The translations under genes and the position numbers were made by a program. Shown here one piece after another: positions 52,025 to 60,511 of a stretch of 64,000 bases of DNA; position 1 is the first letter of the stretch, and each line of letters begins with the position of its first letter. Below the pieces are notes generated by a model that was not told the origin of the DNA, made no database searches, and worked only from the letters and a program-made list of their open reading frames with translations. The DNA lies in contig NZ_CP034767.1 of assembly GCF_004005995.1 (NCBI RefSeq), forward strand, positions 744,001 to 808,000. The letters are read 5' to 3'. Source of the DNA: Devosia sp. 1566 (GTDB lineage Bacteria; Pseudomonadota; Alphaproteobacteria; Rhizobiales; Devosiaceae).

Positions 52025-53020
52025 TCAGGCGCCTTCAGTTTGCGCATGCAGCAGCTTCTGGATCTCCGCCATGGTGGCGGCCGGCAGCGGTCCTTTTTCA
52101 AGCGCCCCCAGGTTGTCGCGCACCTGCTCTTCCGTCTTGAAGCCGGGAATAGGGAAGGTGTTAGCTGACCTCGCCAGGTTCCACCCCAACGCGCCCTGGG
52201 CCAAGGTCCGGCCGCCCTGGGTGAGCAGGTCCCGCAGCGCTTCGATGCGGCTCAACACTTGTGGGGTCGGTACCCCGTTTTCAAAGTGCCGCACCCAGGG
52301 ATGGCCCGCGCCGCGGACATCGGTAGCGGCCATCCGGCTGGCAGAGGTGAACTTGCCCGACAGCAGGCCCATGGCCAAGGGCGACCTGTTCATGCTGGCC
52401 AATCCGGCTTCCGCGCAGAGCGACAGCATGGCAGGCCCGTCGTGCAGGATGTTGAGTTCCTGTTGCACACCGGCAAAGTTGGGGAACTTCAGCATGCGGC
52501 GGGCCGCCGCGGCATCATCCGTGCTCCAGCCCCAGGCTCGGATCTGCCCTTTTTCAACCAGGCGCTCCAGAGCCTCGCCGGCCTGCTCCGCTTCATGATC
52601 GCCAAGTGTACCGGGATGAATCTGGTAGAAATCGATCACATCGGTCTTCAGTCGCTTGAGCGATTGCGCCACGGCCCAATGGATATAGCGCGAACTTACA
52701 TCTACGGCGCCTAAAGCGCGGCGCTCGGCGTCATAGGTGAAGCCGAACTTGGTCGCGATCACGGCTTGGTCGCGGCGACCTTGCAGTGCGGCGCCCAGCA
52801 CTTCCTCGCTATGGCCGGTGCCATAGGCATCGGCGCTGTCAAAGAGATTGGCGCCAAGCTCGAGTGCGAGGTGGATAGCGCGAACGGACTGGCTGTCGTC
52901 AACGGCGCCCCAGCCGTCGCTACGGCCATCAAGCGTGAACTCGCCCCCGATAGCCCAGCAGCCCAGGCCGACCGCGCCGACCTTCCAGCCCGTGCGCCCA
53001 AAAATACGTGTGGTTGTCAT
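52025..53020 (-). CDS. Aldo/keto reductase
   Basis: A 331-residue AKR barrel with Asp-Tyr in LFDSADAYGTGHSEEVLG, catalytic Lys in AVIATKFGF, His in FYQIHPGTL and the NADPH tail IPGFKTEEQVRDNLGAL. AIGGEFTLDGRSDGWGAVDD is typical of the group that includes pyridoxal- and sugar-type reductases. It lies 9 bp after a DUF1127 gene, in one leftward unit divergent from a LysR gene. Confidence 0.92.
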   Translation of the reverse strand: MTTTRIFGRTGWKVGAVGLGCWAIGGEFTLDGRSDGWGAVDDSQSVRAIHLALELGANLFDSADAYGTGHSEEVLGAALQGRRDQAVIATKFGFTYDAERRALGAVDVSSRYIHWAVAQSLKRLKTDVIDFYQIHPGTLGDHEAEQAGEALERLVEKGQIRAWGWSTDDAAAARRMLKFPNFAGVQQELNILHDGPAMLSLCAEAGLASMNRSPLAMGLLSGKFTSASRMAATDVRGAGHPWVRHFENGVPTPQVLSRIEALRDLLTQGGRTLAQGALGWNLARSANTFPIPGFKTEEQVRDNLGALEKGPLPAATMAEIQKLLHAQTEGA

Positions 53021-53029
53021 GCCGACCCC

Positions 53030-53179
53030 CTAGTGAGTGTGGTGAGCAACAAATTGGTTGAGCGACCCTCGCTCGGCACCAAGATCGGCGAGCAGCCAAT
53101 CGTCAAGGAGCGCCAGCTTGCGCCGGGCAATCTGTTGCTTTCTCCAGTTTTTGATCTTGCAAAGAAGTCGTCCAAACAT
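53030..53179 (-). CDS. DUF1127 family small protein
   Basis: A 49-residue basic protein, MFGRLLCKIKNWRKQQIARR then KLALLDDWLLADLGAERGSL, matching the DUF1127 core (W-x3-R-x4-LA-LDD-x-LLADLG). A perfect GGAGG lies 6 bases before the ATG. In alphaproteobacteria DUF1127 proteins take part in RNA and phosphate/stress control in a few studied cases. Its stop is 9 bp before the aldo/keto reductase start, so they are cotranscribed. Confidence 0.85.
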   Translation of the reverse strand: MFGRLLCKIKNWRKQQIARRKLALLDDWLLADLGAERGSLNQFVAHHTH

Positions 53180-53310
53180 CCAAGCCTCCGATCATGTTGC
53201 GAAGCGGTTGATGTTGCAGTTTTGCGGTGATGCGCACCCTGACGCGCTCTGTAGCGCCGGCTACGGCTGTGTTTATTGCGCGTCTTCCCCAGGATCGGCT
53301 ACGATCGACG

Positions 53311-53328
53311 CTGCAAAGGGCTTTGCAG
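53311..53328. promoter_or_regulatory. Perfect palindrome before the LysR gene
   Basis: CTGCAAAG-GG-CTTTGCAG is an exact 8-2-8 inverted repeat that ends 9 bases upstream of the LysR ATG and 132 bp from the divergent DUF1127 start. Candidate autoregulatory site of the LysR protein. Confidence 0.55.
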
Positions 53329-53337
53329 GATTGAAAA

Positions 53338-54210
53338 ATGGACCTGTCCTGGGACGGATTACGACTGTTCCTCGATGTTGCCCGCTTGGGCGGGCTGACG
53401 GCGGCCACGAGCAAGACTGGCGTATCTGCGGCAACCCTGGGACGCCGGATCACGGCGCTGGAGCGGCAGGTCGGCGAGCGGCTTTTCGTGCGCTCCCAGA
53501 CCGGCTATCGCCTGACGCCAGTTGGGGAAGAGCTGCTGGTGCGGGCCGAAGAGGTTGAAGCATCCATGCTCGCGCTCAAGCGCTGGAAGGATGGGGCCAT
53601 CGGGGAACGGGTGGTGCAGGTTTCGGCGGGACCATGGACCTCCGCTTTTCTTGGTCGGCAGATCGGCCGGGTATGGACAGCCACGGATCGCTTCGGGCTT
53701 GAACTGGTGACCGCCAACCAGAAGGTCGATATTGGTCGGCGCCATGCCGATCTGGGCATCCGCAACCAGCGCCCCACCGAGCAATGGTTGGTGGGGCGAC
53801 TGATCGGCAAGGTGGCATATGGGCTTTATGCCAGGCCAGAACTCGTCAGCGGGGTTGCGGCCGGTTACTTTGTCGGCGTGGCCGGGGAAGCCAGCCAGAC
53901 CCATTCTGCCCGATGGCTGCATGCCCGTCACGGCGACCGCATTGCCGTGCGGGGCAATGATGCCTTGAGCGTGCTCGAACTCGTGGCCGCAGGCGCCGGC
54001 ATTTCCGTGTTCCCCTGCTTCGTCGGTGACAGCGATCCGCCGCTTGCGCGCCTGGCGGAGGCTATCCCCGAACTCGAAACCGAACAGTGGCTCGTGGCCC
54101 ATCACGAGGAGCGCCACAGCTTTGCCGTGCGTACCGTCAGCGAGCGCATTGCGGCGCTGATGCGCGAGCACGGCGCCTTGTTCCGTGGCCAGCAGAGCCG
54201 GACCAATTGA
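53338..54210 (+). CDS. LysR family transcriptional regulator
   Basis: A 290-residue regulator of the smaller, sugar-transport-like LysR subgroup. The helix-turn-helix is LRLFLDVARLGGLTAATSKT with GVSAATLGRRITALERQVG. The effector part has GERVVQVSAGPWTSAFLGR and VDIGRRHADLGIRNQRP. Divergent from DUF1127-AKR and likely their regulator. It ends 12 bp before the convergent glycosyltransferase stop. Confidence 0.93.
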   Translation: MDLSWDGLRLFLDVARLGGLTAATSKTGVSAATLGRRITALERQVGERLFVRSQTGYRLTPVGEELLVRAEEVEASMLALKRWKDGAIGERVVQVSAGPWTSAFLGRQIGRVWTATDRFGLELVTANQKVDIGRRHADLGIRNQRPTEQWLVGRLIGKVAYGLYARPELVSGVAAGYFVGVAGEASQTHSARWLHARHGDRIAVRGNDALSVLELVAAGAGISVFPCFVGDSDPPLARLAEAIPELETEQWLVAHHEERHSFAVRTVSERIAALMREHGALFRGQQSRTN

Positions 54211-54222
54211 ATGGCATAAAGG

Positions 54223-55989
54223 TCAAGTCGACGACTGCCGCCCAAGATAGGCGGCGTACCAGTGCTTGAAATCCTCTTGCTCGGCGTATTGTGGGTAGGT
54301 CTGGGCGATCTCCGCGACAATCCTGCTAGGGACGGTGGCGCGCAGCGCGATGATCTCGGGGCTGCGGGGCAGCCGGAAGCAGGAGTGATCGTGGTGACTG
54401 CCGACGGCGAGGGAGCCGATTGGCTTGCCGTCGGCACCGCTGATGATCGACCACATCCAGCGTTGCTGATGGGTTTCGTCCGCATTGCCCCATTCCCGGC
54501 TGCGCGGGAAGCTTCCCGGCAATCGGGGTGTTGCCTTGAGGCCAGCTTCGCGCAGGGCGGCGTGCACAGGACGGAACAGCTCGGCATTAAGCGTGCCATA
54601 GGCAAGATCGCCGACTTCTTCGAATTGCTGCTGGAACTCCTGCAGCCGCACGGGCAAGATGCGGGCAAGTTCAAGGTCGATCATCGCCTGGGCGCGCCTG
54701 GCCAAGGCATGAATGTCAGTGCCCGCCCCGTCCGTCAGCAAATGAGCCTGCGCCGGAACTTGGGTCGAGCTTTGCTGCGTAACGGTTTCCACCAACAATC
54801 TTGCCGCTCGAGCAGCGCCATTGCTATGCATGGTACTGGCGAGTGCCCGGGCCCGGGTGGCGGTTTCGGGTTGGAGCCCTGTGTTGAGGGCCACGCAAAG
54901 GGACTCCATTGTTGGTGCGGCACCAGGATGCGCTACGCCAATCCCGAGCCGCTCGATCTGTCGTGCCCAAAACGGTTGGTCAGCGCCTTGGGGCACGATC
55001 ACCTGCGGGGCACCCGCCCGTGCAGCGGTGGTCGTGGTGCCGGCGCCGCCATGATGGACCACGACGGCAACCCGTCTGAAAAGTGCCTGTTGGTTGACCT
55101 CACCGACAAGAAAACAGTCGCTTTGTTGGTCGGGCAGCGTGAGGCCAGCCCAGCCCCGCGCCAGAACTGCGCGGCGCCCATGGGCGCGGATGGCGGTTGC
55201 CGCGGTTTGGACCAACCGGTCGGCATTAGGCGCCGCTATGCTGCCAAAGCCAAAGTAAACGGGCGGAGTGCCAGCGTCCAAAAAGGCCTCCAGTTCGGGT
55301 GGCAGCGGGCGCGTGTCGGGCAGGATCCAAGCCCCGGTCTGCTCCGGTGCACAAAGATCGGTTGGCTCCCAGGGGCAGAGCGCCGCCTCCGAAGCCAGGA
55401 GCGGGCGCGTCGTAAAGACATGCTGGCGAATATCGGTCACTGCCGGCAGGCCCGTGGCGATCCGTTGTTGGTTGATCGTGCCGCCGAAAAGGGCGTTCAT
55501 CACCTCGAGGTTGTGGTTCCACAGTGCGCGGTGGTCGGTCTCTCCCGTTGGGCGGGAATGACCGGGATAGGAAAGTGGCGGGTGGTGCTCGGATGGCAGG
55601 TACATCGGGCAGAACGATGCGTGGATAAAGGGCAGACCGCGCTTTTCGGCCACGCACTGAGCCGCGCCTACCGAAGGCATGAGACCGGTCGCGAGGATTG
55701 CATCGCAGCCGGCGGCTGCCGCGTCGATGGCCCGGCACTGGGCGGCGATCATCCTCATCCCGTAACCCGGGACATCGCTGGGAAATCGTTGAGCGAGCGC
55801 AATCCACTTTCGCACGCGCATGAAGGCGGGGACTAACTCAACGCCGGCACGTTCGGCAAGCACCACAAACTCCTGGTCGCCCGGAGCGGACAGCACCGCT
55901 TCCACACCGACCGCCTCGAGCGCGACTGCAAGCGCCACAATAGGTTCGACGTCACCCCGCGACCCATAGGTCGACAAAAGTACCCGCAT
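54223..55989 (-). CDS. UDP-glycosyltransferase (GT1/YjiC-like) with a C-terminal extension
   Basis: A 588-residue protein. Residues 1-406 form the GT-B fold: MRVLLSTYGSRGDVEPIVAL at the N-terminus and the sugar-nucleotide site VVVHHGGAGTTTTAARAGAP with QVIVPQGADQPFWA. Such enzymes glycosylate sterols, macrolides or flavonoids. Residues 407-588 have no match that I know: an acidic/Gln-rich helix, then RWMWSIISGADGKPIGSLAV and FRLPRSPEIIALRATVPSR, and an Ala/Tyr-rich end. ATG 55989 has GGGAG 8 bases upstream. Acceptor and the tail's role unknown. Confidence 0.85.
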   Translation of the reverse strand: MRVLLSTYGSRGDVEPIVALAVALEAVGVEAVLSAPGDQEFVVLAERAGVELVPAFMRVRKWIALAQRFPSDVPGYGMRMIAAQCRAIDAAAAGCDAILATGLMPSVGAAQCVAEKRGLPFIHASFCPMYLPSEHHPPLSYPGHSRPTGETDHRALWNHNLEVMNALFGGTINQQRIATGLPAVTDIRQHVFTTRPLLASEAALCPWEPTDLCAPEQTGAWILPDTRPLPPELEAFLDAGTPPVYFGFGSIAAPNADRLVQTAATAIRAHGRRAVLARGWAGLTLPDQQSDCFLVGEVNQQALFRRVAVVVHHGGAGTTTTAARAGAPQVIVPQGADQPFWARQIERLGIGVAHPGAAPTMESLCVALNTGLQPETATRARALASTMHSNGAARAARLLVETVTQQSSTQVPAQAHLLTDGAGTDIHALARRAQAMIDLELARILPVRLQEFQQQFEEVGDLAYGTLNAELFRPVHAALREAGLKATPRLPGSFPRSREWGNADETHQQRWMWSIISGADGKPIGSLAVGSHHDHSCFRLPRSPEIIALRATVPSRIVAEIAQTYPQYAEQEDFKHWYAAYLGRQSST

Positions 55990-56134
55990 CGATGCACTCC
56001 CTTTGCTTGGATACGGCAAGGGTTTTACGGCGGGGGCTTGAAGCAAGCCGCTTGTGATCTACATATCGAAGTTGGCGAGGGGTTGAGACCGATGTGTGTA
56101 CCGAGGCCCAACTTAGCACGCCGAGGATCGACGT

Positions 56135-56908
56135 TCAGGCGGCCGCGGCAAACCCCAGTCGCCAAATGGCCGGCGCCGCCAGGGAAACACCTGATAGCAG
56201 CAGGAGCGAGAACGCCACGCGGCGCAGCGTGAGGACCGCAAATGGCGGCGGCCAGCGTTTTGCGGCATAGGTGGTGGCGGTAACCACGGGCGCCGCCAAC
56301 AGCGCCCACCAACTTGCCTCATAGGGGAAGCTGCCGGTCAAGCCGACCAAGGACAGCCGGAACAAGGCGTTGACGCCAAAGATCAGCACTAAGGTGTCCC
56401 TGATGGCGGCCGCTGGCAGGGGTTGGCGATAGAAGTGATAGATCAAGGGCGGTCCGGCCGTGGAGAACATCCCGCCCAGAAAGCCGCCCAATGCACCCAC
56501 CAGGACGAACGAACCCGAAGAAGACCGGTTGGGCAGCGGATGCGGCTGCAGGATCAACTGGATGCTGGCACCAACGATGACGGCGCCCAGCAGCAGGCGT
56601 AGTCCGTCCAGATTGGCGTCCGCAAGCCATTCGAGCATGAAATAACCCAGCACCACCAAAAGGAGGCTGGCGCCAATGGCGAGGCGAAACTCGCTCCAGG
56701 CCACGTTACGCCAGCCTCGGGCCAACACCTGAGTTGCATTGACCACCGTGAGGATGCTCACGATCACCGCGGCTTCGGGCAGGGGCAGCAGCCCGAGAAT
56801 GCCGATACCGCCCATCATCAACAGGCCAAAGGCAAAGCCCGTCAGCGTCTGCACATAAGCGGCAGCGCCGGCAAGGACCAAGAGCATGGCGACATTCAAC
56901 GGGTCCAT
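56135..56908 (-). CDS. TauE/SafE family sulfite exporter-like permease
   Basis: A 257-residue membrane protein of about 8 helices in two repeats. YVQTLTGFAFGLLMMGGIG and FVLVGALGGFLGGMFSTAGPPLIYHFY are the family marks. Proteins of this family move sulfite, sulfoacetate or organosulfur anions or are of unknown substrate. ATG 56908 (MDPLNVAM) is chosen; a longer frame overlaps the NmrA gene end. Confidence 0.88.
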   Translation of the reverse strand: MDPLNVAMLLVLAGAAAYVQTLTGFAFGLLMMGGIGILGLLPLPEAAVIVSILTVVNATQVLARGWRNVAWSEFRLAIGASLLLVVLGYFMLEWLADANLDGLRLLLGAVIVGASIQLILQPHPLPNRSSSGSFVLVGALGGFLGGMFSTAGPPLIYHFYRQPLPAAAIRDTLVLIFGVNALFRLSLVGLTGSFPYEASWWALLAAPVVTATTYAAKRWPPPFAVLTLRRVAFSLLLLSGVSLAAPAIWRLGFAAAA

Positions 56909-56982
56909 TACCAGCCTGTAAACAGAATCAACGCCCGGGATAATAGCTGCATTCCCCGGGCTTGGCGCCGTGAGGCGGCAAA

Positions 56983-57855
56983 TCAACGACTGACCGCTGC
57001 TCTCTGGACTTCGTTCTGCGCAACTGGGACGGCGAAGCGCCAGGCATTGTCAGCCAGATAATCGACGAGCCGCCGGCCCGGTCGCCCGGTGAGTTGGCTG
57101 AAATCGTCAGTGACCTGGCTGAAATGACCCGCGCGAGTAGCAGTAAAGATCGGCAGCATCTGTTCAACCAGAGCTGGCGCCAGTTTCATGCGCCCCGACT
57201 CGCGCTTGAACTGCGCCTCGTCGACACCCTCGTAGGTGACGGTGCGGCCGCTGATCGCCGCAAGCGCCGCTACGGCCTCGGCATAGCCCAGGCTGTCGGG
57301 GCCGGTCAGGTTGAAAGCCCGACCATCCGCAACTGCCTGGGTCAAAGCGATAGCGGCAGCTTCGGCGATGTCGCGCGCATCAATCAAGCTGGTCGTGGCA
57401 TCGCCCGCGGGAAGCGCAAGCCGGCCAAGCTCCATGATGCCGGCGTGCCAGCGCCCGTGGAAATTGTCGAGGAACCAGTTTGGACGCAGGATCGCGTAGG
57501 GCGCGCCTGAGCTTTCGATCTGCCGCTCCAGTTGCCGCAGCGGAATGGCGTCATTGGCATCCACCCCCAGAGCTGATTGCAACACCAACTTAATGCCGCG
57601 CCGCGCTGCGGCCTCGACGAAGGGGCCAAGCAGTAAATGTGGTTCGGCCGAGGTCGGAACGACGAGGTAAGCCGCATCGGTGCCGGCAAGCGCCGCTTCA
57701 AAAGTCCGGGCCTGACTATAGTCCAGCAGCACTGTGTTGGCGTCACCTCCTCGCCTTGTGCCAATTTTGACGCTGTGCCCGGCGATCAGCAGCCGATTGG
57801 CCAGGTGCTGCCCAACTGTGCCGGTTCCGGCCGCAACAAGTATGGTCTTGAACAT
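56983..57855 (-). CDS. NmrA-like NAD(P)-binding protein
   Basis: A 290-residue atypical SDR. It begins MFKTILVAAGTGTVGQHLAN (Gly-rich nucleotide loop) and has LRPNWFLDNFHGRWHAGI and SLIDARDIAEAAAIAL. These proteins bind NADP(H) and act as quinone reductases or redox sensors. ATG 57855 has AGGAGAA upstream, within a hairpin. A longer upstream frame to 58134 is the antisense of the AraC gene. Confidence 0.92.
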   Translation of the reverse strand: MFKTILVAAGTGTVGQHLANRLLIAGHSVKIGTRRGGDANTVLLDYSQARTFEAALAGTDAAYLVVPTSAEPHLLLGPFVEAAARRGIKLVLQSALGVDANDAIPLRQLERQIESSGAPYAILRPNWFLDNFHGRWHAGIMELGRLALPAGDATTSLIDARDIAEAAAIALTQAVADGRAFNLTGPDSLGYAEAVAALAAISGRTVTYEGVDEAQFKRESGRMKLAPALVEQMLPIFTATRAGHFSQVTDDFSQLTGRPGRRLVDYLADNAWRFAVPVAQNEVQRAAVSR

Positions 57856-57859
57856 CGCG

Positions 57860-57881
57860 TTCTCCTTTCTAACCAGGAGAA
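57860..57881 (-). promoter_or_regulatory. Hairpin covering the NmrA-gene ribosome-binding site
   Basis: Read leftward, TTCTCCT (57881-57875) pairs perfectly with AGGAGAA (57866-57860), 8 bases apart. The second arm is the ribosome-binding site, 4 bases before the start codon. When paired, it would hide translation initiation. Confidence 0.5.
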
Positions 57882-57965
57882 AGATGGCGCGCCCTGAGAG
57901 GACAAGCCATGTGAGCCGATCTCCCCTTTCTTGCAGATCGTCTTGAAAAGGTGCAGGAGAGCGGC

Positions 57966-58922
57966 ATGAATGTGCTTGATCAATGGATCCGCATGTACGC
58001 CCGCAGCCGGATGACCCTCGTCCGCAGCCGGATGGTTGAGCCTTGGGGCTTCCGGCTCGATCCGGGGGCAATGATCGCCTTTCACCTCGTCTGGCAGGGG
58101 ACCGCTTGGCTTCGCCGGGCTGGCGAAGCGCCACTCCGGCTGGAAGAGGGTGATCTGGTGGTCCTGAGTGATGGAAAGGCCCACGATCTCGTGGCCAGCC
58201 CCAAGGGCGAGGCGCCCCCCGTCAGCCAGTTCGTGCAACAAGGATTTGATGTCACCAGCCAGTCTCCTGACGCGGTGATCTTTTGCGGGCGCTTCCAGGT
58301 GGATGGCACGCGCCGGCTGGGACAATCGGCGCTACCGCCCTGCATTCACCTGCCCGCCGCCGAGCTGCGCAAGGACAATGGCATTTTGCCGATCGTGCTG
58401 TTGCTGGCCGAGGAATTGGAGCACCAGGGCTTGGGCAATGAAAGCCTGGTGGAAAGTCTTGCCGACAGCCTGCTGGTTTACGTGCTGCGCCGTGCAGCCG
58501 AGCGCGCCGGGCATTCCGCCGGATGGTTGCCGGCAATGAAGGATCCCAACCTTGCCAAGGTGTTCCGGGCGATCCATGCCGATCCCGCCGCCAAATGGAC
58601 TGTCGAGGGCATGGCGAAGGTGGCGGGGCTGTCGCGCGCTGCCTTTGCCAGACGATTCCATAACCGGGCGGGAGAGCCGCCATTGACCTATCTTAAAGGC
58701 TGGAGGCTGACTCTGGCCGCCAGAAAGCTTGCCAGTGGCCCTACTTCGGTAGGGTCACTGGCAAGCGAAGCCGGCTACGCCTCGGAGGCGGCTTTCACGC
58801 GGGCGTTCAAGGACTATCACGGCCTCGCGCCTCGAGCTTATCTGCAGACGCTCCAAAGTGGCGCGCGCTTGCCTGATGGACAAGCAATCCAGGAACTGCG
58901 TCAAGCATCGCAAAGCGCCTGA
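57966..58922 (+). CDS. AraC family regulator with cupin sensor
   Basis: A 318-residue protein. The cupin-like N-terminal part has FRLDPGAMIAFHLVWQGTAW and LRLEEGDLVVLSDGKAHDL. The AraC domain follows with KWTVEGMAKVAGLSRAAFAR and GSLASEAGYASEAAFTRAFK. AGGAGA lies 6 bases before ATG 57966. Divergent from the NmrA gene, 110 bp apart, so a likely regulator of it. It is followed by the TPP riboswitch of the next operon. Confidence 0.92.
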   Translation: MNVLDQWIRMYARSRMTLVRSRMVEPWGFRLDPGAMIAFHLVWQGTAWLRRAGEAPLRLEEGDLVVLSDGKAHDLVASPKGEAPPVSQFVQQGFDVTSQSPDAVIFCGRFQVDGTRRLGQSALPPCIHLPAAELRKDNGILPIVLLLAEELEHQGLGNESLVESLADSLLVYVLRRAAERAGHSAGWLPAMKDPNLAKVFRAIHADPAAKWTVEGMAKVAGLSRAAFARRFHNRAGEPPLTYLKGWRLTLAARKLASGPTSVGSLASEAGYASEAAFTRAFKDYHGLAPRAYLQTLQSGARLPDGQAIQELRQASQSA

Positions 58923-58992
58923 TCCAAGATCAACTCCGCCAATACAGACATGTGCTTGCATTTGCCGGCGATGCTGCCCTATGCTGGCCCTA

Positions 58993-59080
58993 TCCACAGG
59001 GGTGCTCCGTATGGTCGGGGCTGAGATGAGGGCGGCAAGCCTTCGGACCCTATAGCTGATCTGGGTAATACCAGCGGAGC
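58993..59080 (+). promoter_or_regulatory. TPP riboswitch (THI element)
   Basis: The conserved TPP-aptamer parts appear in order: ACAGGGGTGC (58996-59005), GGGGCTGAGATGA (59017-59029, containing the CTGAGA pyrimidine-binding bulge), GGACCC at about 59045 and AGCTGATCTGGGTAATACCAGCG (59054-59076, near the consensus ACCTGATCTGGATAATGCCAGCG). It lies in the leader of the YkoF gene, 11-15 bases before its ATG, so TPP would repress translation or elongation of the whole operon. Confidence 0.93.
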
Positions 59081-59090
59081 GAGGCGGGCC

Positions 59091-59699
59091 ATGTTCTCAG
59101 GCGCACAGATTTCCCTTTATCCAATGACCGGCGACTTTGTCGGCGTGATCATGAACGCGCTGGGTGCGCTCGATCCCTATCGTGAACGCTTGCGCATCGA
59201 GACCGATGACGTCTCGACCCTGTTGGTCGGCCCGCCCGAAGTGCTGTTTCCGGCCATGCGCGATCTGTTCAGTGCCGCCGCGCGCGACGGCACCCATTGC
59301 GTGCTTTCGGCGACAATCTCGCGCGGCTGCCCGGGTGAGCCCGATGATGCCATCTGCCAGTCCAATTTGTTCGAGGGGCAGGCTGCGCCTCTTGAGGAGC
59401 GGCGCGCCAGTGCGCTTACGGCAGTGCAGGATGCGCCCGACATCGGCGTCTTCGGGGTGGCCCAATTGTCTCTCTATGTGATGGGACAGGGCCATCACAT
59501 GGACGAAATCTATGGCTGCATCGACTTTCTCAAACAGTCGGGCACCTTCGAAAAGTCCAAGCATTTCGCCACCAAGCTCAATGGCGACACCGGCGCGCTA
59601 TTCGCCACCATCGAGCAGGCCTTCTGCCGGTTTGGACCGGCTGAGGGACATGTCACCATCGACCTGACCGTGTCGGCCAACAGCCCCAGCGCGCGCTGA
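59091..59699 (+). CDS. YkoF-family thiamine/HMP-binding protein
   Basis: A 202-residue protein with two YkoF-like ferredoxin-fold halves, recognisable as ISLYPMTGDFVGVIMNAL (about 7-24) and, again, LSLYVMGQGHHMDEIYGCID (about 125-144). YkoF binds thiamine or its pyrimidine moiety in Bacillus. It is the first gene after the TPP riboswitch and precedes the ABC transporter, the known ykoF-thiXYZ setting. Likely soluble. Confidence 0.9.
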   Translation: MFSGAQISLYPMTGDFVGVIMNALGALDPYRERLRIETDDVSTLLVGPPEVLFPAMRDLFSAAARDGTHCVLSATISRGCPGEPDDAICQSNLFEGQAAPLEERRASALTAVQDAPDIGVFGVAQLSLYVMGQGHHMDEIYGCIDFLKQSGTFEKSKHFATKLNGDTGALFATIEQAFCRFGPAEGHVTIDLTVSANSPSAR

Positions 59700-59713
59700 G
59701 CGGAAGGTCCGGC

Positions 59714-60511
59714 ATGGCGCAGTTGTTCTCCTTCGGGCGCCTTGTCGCCCGGTTTCTCAGTCAAGCAGGGCCCGCCGTGTTTTCGGTGGTGACCCTGATC
59801 CTGGCCTGGGAAGCTTATGTGCAGCTTTCGGGCATCTCGCCAACGGCGTTGCCGGCGCCATCCCGCATTGTGGTTCAGGGCTACCAGAACCGGGACGCGC
59901 TGGCCGGGCACACATTAGCGACCTTGCAGGCCACCATTTTGGGTTTCGGCTGCTCGCTCTGCGCCGCATTGCTGTTTTCGGTCGTGGTGGACTTCTTTCG
60001 CCCGGTACGGCGGGCGTTGTTTCCGGTGTTCATCATCACCCAGACCCTGCCGCTGGTCGCCATCGCGCCGCTCATCGTGCTCTGGTTCGGCTTCGGGCTG
60101 ACGCCCAAGATCGTGCTGGTCGCGCTGGTCACTTTTTTCCCAATGCTGGTGGCGCTGGTGCAGGGCTATGACTCCACCGATCGCGATATCGAGGCGCTGC
60201 TGGCGTCCATGGGAGCCTCGCGCTGGCGCCGGTTCAGGATGTCGCGGCTGCCTTCGGCCTTGCCTTATTTCTTTGCCGGGCTGCGCATTTCCATCACCTA
60301 TGCCGTAGTCGGCGCGATCTTTGCCGAATATGCCGGGGCGGTCCGCGGCTTGGGCATCTATATTCTCAATGCCAAGAACAATTTTCGCCCCGACCTGGTG
60401 CTGGCCGCCGTCGTCGTCAGCGCGACGCTGACCCTGCTCCTGTTTGGCGCTACCGTCTTGGTGCAGCGGCTGACGATGCCCTGGACCCGCTTGGCGCAGA
60501 GGCGCCCATGA
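59714..60511 (+). CDS. thiX: ThiX-type ABC transporter permease for thiamine precursor
   Basis: A 265-residue permease with six helices. The ATPase-contact loop is IEALLASMGASRWRRFRMSR (about 157-176), and PLVALAPLIVLWFGFGL-like PLVAIAPLIVLWFGFG is typical of the NitT/TauT/ThiX group. Position after the TPP riboswitch and YkoF supports thiamine-precursor (HMP or formylaminopyrimidine) transport. Its stop overlaps the ThiZ start. Confidence 0.92.
   Translation: MAQLFSFGRLVARFLSQAGPAVFSVVTLILAWEAYVQLSGISPTALPAPSRIVVQGYQNRDALAGHTLATLQATILGFGCSLCAALLFSVVVDFFRPVRRALFPVFIITQTLPLVAIAPLIVLWFGFGLTPKIVLVALVTFFPMLVALVQGYDSTDRDIEALLASMGASRWRRFRMSRLPSALPYFFAGLRISITYAVVGAIFAEYAGAVRGLGIYILNAKNNFRPDLVLAAVVVSATLTLLLFGATVLVQRLTMPWTRLAQRRP

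Noticed and set aside
54262..55836. 524-codon rightward frame
   Set aside because: It is antisense to the glycosyltransferase, Gly/Arg-rich, with no family match; the leftward frame has clear GT motifs.
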